The translations under genes and the position numbers were made by a program. DNA of 64,000 bases from JABDEZ01 sp965276955 (GTDB taxonomy: Bacteria > Bacteroidota > Bacteroidia > Chitinophagales > Chitinophagaceae). Below, piece by piece: positions 1 to 8,063 of the stretch (its first letter is position 1; every line of letters starts with the position of its first letter). Where the stretch lies: contig CBDIBP010000036.1 of the NCBI GenBank assembly GCA_965276955.1, forward strand, positions 1-64,000, in the 5' to 3' direction. The notes under the pieces were generated by a model. The model did not search any database. It was not told the origin of the DNA and worked only from the letters and a program-made list of their open reading frames with translations.

Positions 1-1
1 A

Positions 2-181
2 CTGAGCTGGAATAGTAATTGCGAAACAATAGCACAGATAGGTGGAACTCTTGGTTTTCTTTATGCAAATGGAGACGAAGGAGAGATGAATACTTGCAAA
101 GAAGGCGTGCTAAAGCATAAAAAACTCAGATGCAGCTTAACCGAAAAGGGATGCAACGCATTTGTGTATGACCCCAAATAA
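2..181 (+). CDS. C-terminal end of an unidentified protein (cut by window edge)
   Basis: The frame starting at base 2 is open from the window edge to a TAA stop at 179-181, giving 59 residues. The peptide is cysteine-containing (four Cys) and polar, ending in AFVYDPK, with normal codon usage for the neighbourhood. No start is visible, so the gene must begin upstream of the window. I do not recognise the family. The stop lies 58 bases before the ATG of the YhcH gene on the same strand, so the two may be co-transcribed. A chance open frame of this length at an edge cannot be excluded. Confidence 0.5.
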   Translation: MSWNSNCETIAQIGGTLGFLYANGDEGEMNTCKEGVLKHKKLRCSLTEKGCNAFVYDPK

Positions 182-239
182 TTAATTGAAATTTTTTAGA
201 TCGCGTGCTTTCGATAATTTAGTGACCATACCTGATCTC

Positions 240-695
240 ATGATAATAGACAACCTAAGGAATCACCAACTATACGCAGGCCTGCATGAAAGAATTGATA
301 TGGCGTTTGACTACATGCGAAATACTGATCTGGAAACATTACCCGCAGGCAAGTATGAAATAGACGGCACCAACCTGTTTGCTATGGTGCAGGAATACGA
401 TACCAAACCAGTGGATGAGTGCGGTATGGAAGCCCACAAGAAATACATTGATGTACAGTACATGGTACGTGGTGCTGAGATAGTAGGACATGTGTTGCTT
501 AATGGTCATGAACCGACAGTGAAAGCCTACAGCGATGAAACAGACCTTATGCTTTTTCCTGATGCGCCTTCTTTCATCACCAAAATGGACGCTGGCACGT
601 TCATGATATTTTACCCAACCGATATGCACATGCCCTGCATACAAGTAGACGGTCCGGAAACAGTAAAGAAAGTAGTAGTAAAAGTAAAGATCTAA
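240..695 (+). CDS. YhcH/YjgK/YiaL family protein (DUF386)
   Basis: A 151-residue cupin-like protein of the YhcH/YiaL/EbgC family, members of which accompany sugar-acid or galactoside use and are thought to act on sugar anomers or as accessory subunits. The family pattern is visible: an N-terminal MIIDNL start, a LPAGKYEIDG segment, EAHKKYIDVQY in the middle, and FMIFYPTDMHMPC followed by the KKVVVKVKI end. The frame is open further upstream to a TTG at 186, but the ATG at 240 gives the usual family start and length. Its role here is not specified by neighbours; the following gene begins 9 bases after its stop, suggesting an operon. Confidence 0.88.
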   Translation: MIIDNLRNHQLYAGLHERIDMAFDYMRNTDLETLPAGKYEIDGTNLFAMVQEYDTKPVDECGMEAHKKYIDVQYMVRGAEIVGHVLLNGHEPTVKAYSDETDLMLFPDAPSFITKMDAGTFMIFYPTDMHMPCIQVDGPETVKKVVVKVKI

Positions 696-704
696 CTATC
701 TATT

Positions 705-1226
705 TTGAAAGAAATAAAGCTATATAATAGTGTAGGAAAGCCGCTACTGCGGGTGTTTTGTTTGGGGAGCCTGGTGATCGTTCTTTACTATTTGCATATT
801 ACTATGGCTGCTAACTGGCCATTGTTTGTGGGTGGTATACTGTTCGGTATTCCCATGCTCACAAACTTGTTTTATGTGCTGGACAGAAGGCCACATATTA
901 TACTTACCGGAGAAGGCATCTACGACAACGCTGTACATGATGGCATCATCAGTTGGCAGGTAATAAAAGAAGCGTATCCGGTTGCCGTATATGGCCGCAG
1001 ATTCATTTGTATAGCTGTAGACGATGGCTTTAAACCCGACGGCAGCGATGGCAATATCTACAAACGGCTGGCATTATTCTCCAAAAGCCTGGGTGCTAAA
1101 GAGTTTCACCTTTCCTTAAGAAAAATAAACGTGGATGAAGAAAAGTTGGCCGCCTTCATCGTAAAAATGAAAGCGGCCAATGAAATAGAACGTTCGCGGT
1201 TGTTGAACGCCGGTATTACTTCTTAG
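705..1226 (+). CDS. STM3941-like small membrane protein
   Basis: A 173-residue protein with two hydrophobic segments near the N-terminus (about residues 13-33 and 37-58) followed by a soluble domain of about 110 residues. It resembles the STM3941-like family of Bacteroidota and enterics, whose function is unknown. The TTG at 705 is chosen because it sits 9 bases after the previous stop and includes the first membrane segment; the next in-frame ATG (residue 34) would lose it. The 3' end overlaps the convergently transcribed branched-chain aminotransferase gene by 11 bases. Confidence 0.65.
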   Translation: MKEIKLYNSVGKPLLRVFCLGSLVIVLYYLHITMAANWPLFVGGILFGIPMLTNLFYVLDRRPHIILTGEGIYDNAVHDGIISWQVIKEAYPVAVYGRRFICIAVDDGFKPDGSDGNIYKRLALFSKSLGAKEFHLSLRKINVDEEKLAAFIVKMKAANEIERSRLLNAGITS

Positions 1227-2271
1227 GAATGATGTGGTTCCAGCCATGTGTATCTGGTACAACGCCTTTTCTTATGTCCTGCAATTCTTTTGCCAAGGTG
1301 TACATCAGTGCATCATCACCAATGTAGCAACCATATTGCTTGTTGCCGATAGCTATCGTTTCAATTGGAGCAATAACTGCAGCGGTACCAGCACCAAATG
1401 CTTCTACTCTTTTACCAGCTTCCATTGCTTTGGTGATCTCATGGTAGCTGATAGAGCGCTCTTCAATGGTAATACCTTTTTCCCTGATGAGAGTAAGCAA
1501 CGAATCGCGGGTAACACCATCGAGTATCGTGCCTGAAAGGGCAGGAGTGATGAGTTTGCCATCTATTACGAACATTACATTCATGGTGCCAGACTCTTCA
1601 ATGAATTCATGGTGCCTGCTGTCTGTCCATAGCACCTGGTCGTAACCGGCCTCGCGTGCAAGGGTTGTAGGGTAGAAAGCCGCGCCATAGTTACCACTGC
1701 ACTTTGCAGCGCCGGTACCACCTTCAGCAGCACGTACATAACTGGTCTCCACTTTCACTTTCAGTGGCTTAGCGTAGTACTGGTATGCGGGTGAACATAC
1801 TATCATGAACAAGTATTCGTCCGATACTTTTACACCTATTCTGTCCTCACTGGCTATCATGAACGGACGCATGTAGAGTGAGCCATCGGCATCGTGGGGT
1901 ACCCAATCCGCATCGAGGGCTATCAGTTGGTCGATAGCTTCAGTGAACAGATCCTTAGGCACTGCAGGCATGCACATACGGTGCAGCGACTTGTTGAAGC
2001 GGTCGTAGTGCTTATCGAGCCTGAAAACACTGATCTGCCCATTCTCATGTGCAAATGCTTTCATGCCTTCAAATACCGATTGTCCGTAATGCAGGGCCAG
2101 CGTGAACGGGCTCAGCGACAGGTTCTCAAACGGTACTATGCGGCTGTTGCTCCATGTGCCATTCCTATACTCGGCAATGAACATGTGCTCTGTTGGCACT
2201 TTGCCGAAAGGGAGTGACTTAGTGTCTGTCACTACCCTTTCGGTGTGCTTGTTGATCAAAATGGGATCCAT
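1216..2271 (-). CDS. ilvE: Branched-chain amino-acid aminotransferase
   Basis: A 351-residue fold-type IV PLP enzyme that exchanges the amino group between glutamate and the 2-oxo acids of leucine, isoleucine and valine, in the cytoplasm. The length and the motifs GTGAAKCSGNYGAAF (catalytic Lys at residue 190) and EESGTMNVMFV are those of the class II (eukaryote-like, about 350 residue) BCAT group. It starts 16 bases after the stop of the EamA transporter on the same strand, so the two probably share a transcript. The 3' end overlaps the convergent upstream gene by 11 bases. Confidence 0.95.
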   Translation of the reverse strand: MDPILINKHTERVVTDTKSLPFGKVPTEHMFIAEYRNGTWSNSRIVPFENLSLSPFTLALHYGQSVFEGMKAFAHENGQISVFRLDKHYDRFNKSLHRMCMPAVPKDLFTEAIDQLIALDADWVPHDADGSLYMRPFMIASEDRIGVKVSDEYLFMIVCSPAYQYYAKPLKVKVETSYVRAAEGGTGAAKCSGNYGAAFYPTTLAREAGYDQVLWTDSRHHEFIEESGTMNVMFVIDGKLITPALSGTILDGVTRDSLLTLIREKGITIEERSISYHEITKAMEAGKRVEAFGAGTAAVIAPIETIAIGNKQYGCYIGDDALMYTLAKELQDIRKGVVPDTHGWNHIIPKK

Positions 2272-2287
2272 ACTGCAGTGGTTTTTA

Positions 2288-3244
2288 TTACGATTCTGAT
2301 GGTACGCCTACTACAAGCGTATTGTCTTCAAATATTTTTTGTTGCTCGGTAATGTGTTGTTTTTTATAGCCTTTGTTCACCAGGTAAACACCGGCCAATA
2401 TGGTAATGAACGATAACGCAGTAAACCACGTTAATGGTTCTTTCAAAATAAGGTAACCAAGTAGCACAGCGACAAGCGGATTGATATATGCATATATGGT
2501 TGCGATACCAATAGGCAAAGCACTGAACACATACATGTAGGCCGCATAGGCAAGTACTGACCCAAAAACAATAAGGTATACTAATGATAGTAAAGCATCG
2601 GGTTGCCACCACTGTACCGGGTGAATGCCATCTAATACCGGGCTGGCTATGAGCATAAATACACCTCCAAAAAACAATTGCAGTGCCGAGTTGAATATAG
2701 GATTAACGGGCGACTGATGTCTTTTATTGATGGCACTACCCATTGCCCATGAAAAACTAGCCAGGAACACGCAGCTTATACCACCCAGGTATGCACTGTT
2801 CCCAAGATCCGCGATGTTGTTCCTGAAGATGAGCAGCACACCGCAAAAACCTACCAATAGCCCAGAAACAATGAAACTATTGATGCGTTCTTTTTTTGAC
2901 GAGGCCAGGTTTATGATAACAGAGAATAAGGGCATCATACCGCATATCAATGCGGCTACACCGCTGGACACGTATTTCTCACCATAGGTCACCAATCCAT
3001 TACCTACACTCAGCATGAGGAAGCCTACCAGCATTTGTCTTAGTATGTTGGTACGTGACAGGTCTTTATTCTTATTGATAGAAAGCGCGGCTATGATAAG
3101 GATGATACCAGCGATAAGCTGCCTGATACCTGCAAAAAGGAACGGAGGGTAGTGCGCTACACCCACACGTATAGCAAGATATGTAGTACCCCAAACGATA
3201 CAAACAAACACCAGCGCTATATATGCCTTTCCTTTCCCTTGCAT
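2288..3244 (-). CDS. EamA-family (drug/metabolite) transporter
   Basis: A 318-residue inner-membrane protein with about ten hydrophobic segments arranged as two EamA repeats; the N-terminal WGTTYLAIRVGV and the GPPF/PLTW-type turns in the second half are typical of the RhtA/YdcZ-like drug/metabolite transporter superfamily. Members export amino acids or other metabolites. It is followed by ilvE only 16 bases away on the same strand and faces a MocR-type regulator across a 90-base gap. The inference is an exporter or importer of an amino acid-like compound controlled by that regulator; the substrate cannot be read from the sequence. Confidence 0.9.
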   Translation of the reverse strand: MQGKGKAYIALVFVCIVWGTTYLAIRVGVAHYPPFLFAGIRQLIAGIILIIAALSINKNKDLSRTNILRQMLVGFLMLSVGNGLVTYGEKYVSSGVAALICGMMPLFSVIINLASSKKERINSFIVSGLLVGFCGVLLIFRNNIADLGNSAYLGGISCVFLASFSWAMGSAINKRHQSPVNPIFNSALQLFFGGVFMLIASPVLDGIHPVQWWQPDALLSLVYLIVFGSVLAYAAYMYVFSALPIGIATIYAYINPLVAVLLGYLILKEPLTWFTALSFITILAGVYLVNKGYKKQHITEQQKIFEDNTLVVGVPSES

Positions 3245-3294
3245 TTATAATGGTTTCAAAAGCAAAAATGAAGTATTTAATCCAATTAAAACAG

Positions 3295-3314
3295 ATACAA
3301 TTTCTGTATTTTTG
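3295..3314 (+). promoter_or_regulatory. Candidate promoter and operator between EamA and MocR genes
   Basis: The sequence TATTTTTG at 3307-3314 fits the Bacteroidota -7 box TAnnTTTG and lies 20 bases before the ATG of the MocR gene. It overlaps an inverted repeat ATACA-N5-TGTAT (3295-3299 and 3305-3309). A repeat on top of the promoter of a divergently placed regulator is what an autoregulatory operator would look like. The -33 element is not clear. Assignment as an operator is inference. Confidence 0.45.
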
Positions 3315-3333
3315 ACCATAACAGTTTGTTTTT

Positions 3334-4773
3334 ATGGAAGCGATAAAGAAGCAAAAGAACGAGCACCTGTACCTGCAGATAGCAGAAAGCATAGAGAAGC
3401 AGATAATGGATAATGTGCTGCATATTGGCGACAAACTGCCCTCTGTGCGGATGCTGAGCAGGGAACATGAAGTAAGCATCAGCACTATCCTGCAATGTTA
3501 TTATCACCTGGAAGGTAAGGGGCTGGTGGAGTCGAGGCCGCAATCGGGATATTTTGTAAGCTTTAATCCATCGCGCTTCCCAAAGAAGCTGGAAAAAAGC
3601 AACCCAACAGAAACTGCAAAGACAAAAAATGTAGAGGCCATAATAAGCGAGGTATATGATAATTTTTCGCTGAACGATACCATTCGTTTTTCGCTCAGCG
3701 TGCCTGCGCCGGAGATACTGCCGCTTGCCAAACTGAACAAAGCCATGACCCAGGCGTTGCGGGAACTTCCGGCAAACGGTACAAGTTACGAGCAGGTACA
3801 GGGCAATGAATTGCTGCGCCGGCAGGTGGCCCGCTGGTCTGTGAACAATGGCTGCCACCTGCAGGCAGAGGACCTGATAACCACATCAGGGTGTATGAAC
3901 GCTATCTCGTTTTGCCTGATGGCACTAACACAACCCGGCGATACCATAGCGGTAGAAAGCCCGGTGTACTTTGGGGTACTGCGCTTTGCACAAAGCATAG
4001 GCCTTAAGGTGCTGGAATTGCCTACCGACCCAGACACCGGTGTAGACCCAGATGATGTAGCTGCGGCGCTGAAAAAACATAAGATAGCAGCCTGCTTTTT
4101 TGTAACCAATTTTAGTAACCCACTTGGCTACTGCATGCCTGATGAGCAGAAAGAAAAAATGGTAAAATTGCTTGCCCAGCACGGAGTACCACTAATTGAA
4201 GACGACCTGTATGGCGACGTGTACTTTGGCAACAAAAGACCGCGTACCTGCAAAAGTTATGATGAGGAAGGCAATGTATTGTGGTGTAGCAGCATATCGA
4301 AAACGCTGGCACCAGGCTACCGCGTAGGCTGGGTAGCGCCCGGCAAGCACCTGGATAAGATAAAGCGGTTAAAACTCTACCATGGCATCACATCTGCAAC
4401 AGCACAGCAGCTGGCCATTGCCAATTTTTTATCTACCGGCCGCTACGAACACCACTTGCGCAAGCTACGCCAGACGCTGCACACCAATAGCCTGCAATTT
4501 ACCCGTGCCATCGGAGAATATTTCCCGGAGAACACAAAGCTTAGTAACCCTAAAGGGGGCTTTATACTATGGCTGGAACTGGATGAGAAGATAGATACTT
4601 ATCAACTTTACCAGGAAGCTATGAATCACAAAATAAGCATAGCGCCCGGCACTATATTTACGCTGCAAGACCGCTATAAGAACTGTATGCGCCTAAGCTA
4701 CGGTATGCAGTGGAAACCTGAAATAGAAAAGGCTTTAAAAAAACTGGGGAGCCTTGCAAATACCATGATGTGA
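3334..4773 (+). CDS. MocR/PdxR-type transcriptional regulator (GntR HTH fused to aminotransferase)
   Basis: A 479-residue fusion of an N-terminal winged helix-turn-helix of the GntR family (about residues 10-78, with KLPSVRMLSREHEVSISTIL as the helix-turn-helix core) and a fold-type I aminotransferase-like domain (about 120-475). The PLP lysine is K323 in the motif SSISKTLAPGYRVGW. MocR regulators bind PLP and often an amino compound and control vitamin B6, GABA, taurine or transporter genes. This one is divergent to the EamA transporter and ilvE, which it most likely controls, and a candidate operator lies on its own promoter. The ligand is unknown. Confidence 0.92.
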   Translation: MEAIKKQKNEHLYLQIAESIEKQIMDNVLHIGDKLPSVRMLSREHEVSISTILQCYYHLEGKGLVESRPQSGYFVSFNPSRFPKKLEKSNPTETAKTKNVEAIISEVYDNFSLNDTIRFSLSVPAPEILPLAKLNKAMTQALRELPANGTSYEQVQGNELLRRQVARWSVNNGCHLQAEDLITTSGCMNAISFCLMALTQPGDTIAVESPVYFGVLRFAQSIGLKVLELPTDPDTGVDPDDVAAALKKHKIAACFFVTNFSNPLGYCMPDEQKEKMVKLLAQHGVPLIEDDLYGDVYFGNKRPRTCKSYDEEGNVLWCSSISKTLAPGYRVGWVAPGKHLDKIKRLKLYHGITSATAQQLAIANFLSTGRYEHHLRKLRQTLHTNSLQFTRAIGEYFPENTKLSNPKGGFILWLELDEKIDTYQLYQEAMNHKISIAPGTIFTLQDRYKNCMRLSYGMQWKPEIEKALKKLGSLANTMM

Positions 4774-4840
4774 TATTCCTATTAACAGTATCCCTATTTC
4801 TATGATTAATTATTATCTTGGCTGGCATACCTAACTGTAT

Positions 4841-5746
4841 ATGTCGCACAGCAACTCTGAACCTCAAATTTGCCCTAATTGCAATTACCCTGCAGTTGGG
4901 AACTATTGTGCACAGTGCGGTCAGGAAGTGCATCTGCATAAAGATACTTTTGGAGCGCTGATAGCCCACTTTGCAGGTCACTACCTGCATTATGATTCTA
5001 AGTTCTGGAAAACATTAAGGGCGTTATGGTTCAGCCCGGGGTTGCTGACAAAAGCATACTGGGAGAAGAAACGCATGCGGTACATACCGCCCATATCCTT
5101 GTATATTTTTGTAAGTTTTGTTTTCTTCTTTGTAGGTTCCCTTGTACCCTCCCCCAGTGATACTGGCAAAGGAAGAGTCTCAATAAATGATACCGTATCG
5201 AAAGGCAGGTTCAAAGTTCAGATCGGGGCAGGAAAAAAGGATATGGTAGGTAGCGAAAAAGAAACAGATGATTATGATGCAATGACACGTTTTTTCAAAA
5301 AAAGAATATCAAGTAGATTAGATCCCGATAGGATAAAACAAAAACATCCTGATCTGGAGGAGTATATTGGCGAACAATTTACTCACCTTGCGCCAAAAGT
5401 ATTTTTCTTCCTCATACCACTGTTGGCACTAATGTTCAAGTTGCTATTTTTCAGGAGAACAGATATTCTGTATGCAGATCACGTAATTTTCGCATTACAT
5501 TGCCAAACATTTTGGTTCTCGTTGTGGTTCCTATCAGCAGTAAATGTTTTTCCCCAGGTAGAGACCATACTTGATCCGATATTACTGACCGGATCGGTCG
5601 TTTATCTTGTTTTTGCGCTAAAGAACGCATACCAGATAAAGACATTCAAAGCTATATCATATTCAGTGATCGTTAGTTTCTTTTACTTGTTATTTCTCTC
5701 TATAGCTATAGCATTGCTATTTATATTCATTTTGGTCAACGCGTAA
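4841..5746 (+). CDS. DUF3667 zinc-ribbon membrane protein
   Basis: A 301-residue protein with an N-terminal zinc ribbon (C11, C14, C23, C26, ending in CAQCGQE) followed by a conserved block WFSPGLLTKAYWEKKRMRYIPP and four or five hydrophobic segments (about 75-100, 180-200, 205-240, 250-300). This is the DUF3667 architecture common in Bacteroidota; its function is not known. A charged linker of about 75 residues separates the first membrane segment from the rest. It is convergent with mutS2, with 33 bases between the two stops and no evident terminator there. Confidence 0.8.
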   Translation: MSHSNSEPQICPNCNYPAVGNYCAQCGQEVHLHKDTFGALIAHFAGHYLHYDSKFWKTLRALWFSPGLLTKAYWEKKRMRYIPPISLYIFVSFVFFFVGSLVPSPSDTGKGRVSINDTVSKGRFKVQIGAGKKDMVGSEKETDDYDAMTRFFKKRISSRLDPDRIKQKHPDLEEYIGEQFTHLAPKVFFFLIPLLALMFKLLFFRRTDILYADHVIFALHCQTFWFSLWFLSAVNVFPQVETILDPILLTGSVVYLVFALKNAYQIKTFKAISYSVIVSFFYLLFLSIAIALLFIFILVNA

Positions 5747-5779
5747 ATTAACACCAGAATTGTGCAATATTATCAGGCG

Positions 5780-7891
5780 TTATTCCTTCTCCTTTCGCAC
5801 TCTGGCCTTCACCACTATCCATTCGTCCAACTGCACATTAAAGGGTAGATTACCTATCTGTACTATCGCGCGTTTGTCCCTTATCTCTGTAAGCTTGCCC
5901 ACCTGGTGATTGGTAGTATTGCGCACCAGGTCGCCTACCTTAGGTTTCCCGGTCACTACCTCAAAGTTCTTATCTGCTTTTTTCGCGGCAGCGGCATTTC
6001 CGGTCACTTGTTTTTTCTTGAATAGAATGTTCTCAGCGCTGTTGATCACATCCTGCTTGTTCTCCGATCGCTTCCAGTCCTGTATTATCTGCTTGAACTT
6101 GCGCTCCATATCACGCAAATAGTCCAGCTCTTCTTTCTTTATTTTGTTTTGCAGCTTTAGTGTTTCGTGCTGCTGTTTTAATGTTTCCTGGTTGGTAAGC
6201 TCTTCGTAATTCTTCTGTAGTCTTGCATTCTCTTTCAGCAACTTATTCAGTTCCGTTTCTTTTTGGGTCAACTGCACAGAATGTTGCTCGGTCTGTAACA
6301 GCATTTTATCGAGCCTGAAGTGTTCGCGCTGTGTGAGTTGCCGTGCCCGCTCTATGATGAAAGGAGATAACCCACTGCGCTGCGCTATAGCGAACGTGTA
6401 GGAACTACCTGGCTTACCTGTTGTTAACCTATATAATGGTTCCAGTTTTGTTTCGTCAAATGCCATGGCACCGTTCATAATACCATTCACCTTGCCTGCC
6501 ATCACCTTTAGGTTCAGGTAGTGGGTGGTCACTATACCTATGGCCTGTTTCTTGGCCAGTTCCTCAACAATGGCTTCAGCAAATGCACCACCCAGATTAG
6601 GGTCGCTGCCACTGCCCAGCTCATCTATAAAGAACATGGTCTTGCCATTGGCATTTTCCATAAAATACTTCATATCGCGCAGGTGGGCGCTGTAGGTGCT
6701 CAACTCGTGTTCTATGGACTGGGTATCGCCTATCTGTATCATCAATTGCTTAAAGATGCCCAGCTCACTGTTCTCATCAGCAGGTATCAGCAAGCCTGCC
6801 TGCACCATAAGTTGCAACAGCCCAACGGTCTTCATAGATACTGTTTTACCACCGGCATTAGGGCCGCTGATAATGAGTATGCGCTGTTGCCTGTCCAACC
6901 TTATATTAAGGGGTACCGTTGGTTTTTCAGTTCGCGTATTGTGCAGCAACAATAATGGGTGGTAAGCTTTTATCAGTTCTACTGTAGCAGTAGGGCTCAG
7001 GCGCGGCATACTACCATTCATATCCTGTGCCAGCAATGCTTTGGCGCGTATAAAATCGAACAAGCCCACCAGGTCGTAATACCCTTCTAACTGAGGATGA
7101 TATTTAGAAAGCGTCGTAGTGGTTTGCGCCAATATGCGGTGCACCTCCCGTTGTTCCCTTCGTTCCAGCGATGATATTTCGTTGTTCAGTTCTATGGTCT
7201 CCTCCGGCTCTATGAACACCGTTTTTTGCGAGTCGCTTTCTCCATGCAGTATACCACGTACTATGCGTTTATATTCTGCAAGTACAGCCACTACGCGCCT
7301 ACCATTCAGGAAACCTTCTGCGGTATCTGCCAGGTAGGCGAGCTTATTCAGTTTGCGCAATACACCTTCAAAGGTGCGGCGCAGTTCCTGTCTGCGACTG
7401 CTCAGCTCAGTACGTATCTGCATCAGCTCTTTCGATGCATTATCGCGTACCTGTCCACCATCGTCTATTACCTCGTATACAATTTCTGTTATCTTCTTTT
7501 CGTACGTTATTTTATCCATCAGCAGCACCAACTGCGGAAAGAGATCATTGTGTTTCTTGAACCAGTTGAGAATATCCCTTGTATTTACCGCCAGACGGTG
7601 CATGTACAGCAGCTGCTCGCCCATGAGCACCCCGCCTGGTACTATCAGTAACTTTAGTTCTTTTTGCAGGTTTTGGGTGTAGTCATTGGGGAAATGATCG
7701 CCTCCCGTAAGTATCATTTTGAACTCACTGGTCTGCGTCAGCTCTTTCGCTACATAATCTATATGGGTATGGAAACGCATATTGGCCACACGCTCGCGTG
7801 CGCCATCTGTTCTGCATTTCTGATTTAATAGCTGGGTTATTTTATGAAATTCCAGTGCTTCTGTGGCATGCGCCGGGTACAATTGCATCAT
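5780..7891 (-). CDS. mutS2: MutS2-family ATPase lacking the Smr domain
   Basis: A 703-residue member of the MutS2 branch of the MutS family, cytoplasmic DNA- or ribosome-associated ATPases linked to suppression of recombination and rescue of collided ribosomes. Walker A GPNAGGKT is at residues 343-350 and the Walker B block FFIDELGSGSD follows about 75 residues later, then a coiled-coil clamp of about 120 residues. The C-terminus ends with a KOW-like segment (PKVGDLVRNTTNHQVGKL...), and the Smr nuclease domain that closes typical 780-residue MutS2 proteins is absent. The reading frame ends normally, so this looks like a natural short form rather than a truncation. Confidence 0.88.
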   Translation of the reverse strand: MMQLYPAHATEALEFHKITQLLNQKCRTDGARERVANMRFHTHIDYVAKELTQTSEFKMILTGGDHFPNDYTQNLQKELKLLIVPGGVLMGEQLLYMHRLAVNTRDILNWFKKHNDLFPQLVLLMDKITYEKKITEIVYEVIDDGGQVRDNASKELMQIRTELSSRRQELRRTFEGVLRKLNKLAYLADTAEGFLNGRRVVAVLAEYKRIVRGILHGESDSQKTVFIEPEETIELNNEISSLERREQREVHRILAQTTTTLSKYHPQLEGYYDLVGLFDFIRAKALLAQDMNGSMPRLSPTATVELIKAYHPLLLLHNTRTEKPTVPLNIRLDRQQRILIISGPNAGGKTVSMKTVGLLQLMVQAGLLIPADENSELGIFKQLMIQIGDTQSIEHELSTYSAHLRDMKYFMENANGKTMFFIDELGSGSDPNLGGAFAEAIVEELAKKQAIGIVTTHYLNLKVMAGKVNGIMNGAMAFDETKLEPLYRLTTGKPGSSYTFAIAQRSGLSPFIIERARQLTQREHFRLDKMLLQTEQHSVQLTQKETELNKLLKENARLQKNYEELTNQETLKQQHETLKLQNKIKKEELDYLRDMERKFKQIIQDWKRSENKQDVINSAENILFKKKQVTGNAAAAKKADKNFEVVTGKPKVGDLVRNTTNHQVGKLTEIRDKRAIVQIGNLPFNVQLDEWIVVKARVRKEKE

Positions 7892-8063
7892 TATATCTTC
7901 AAAATAATTCTATTCCGCTGCAAATTTACGGATAGGTACACATTAATGAGCGTTATACTGTTCCCGATAGTCAAAATTATAAGGTGCATGTCTATACCCA
8001 ATCAAAAGTTAAAACACCGGGTCAATAGCCAATTTTCATTTATATTGCATATACGGAAACTCT

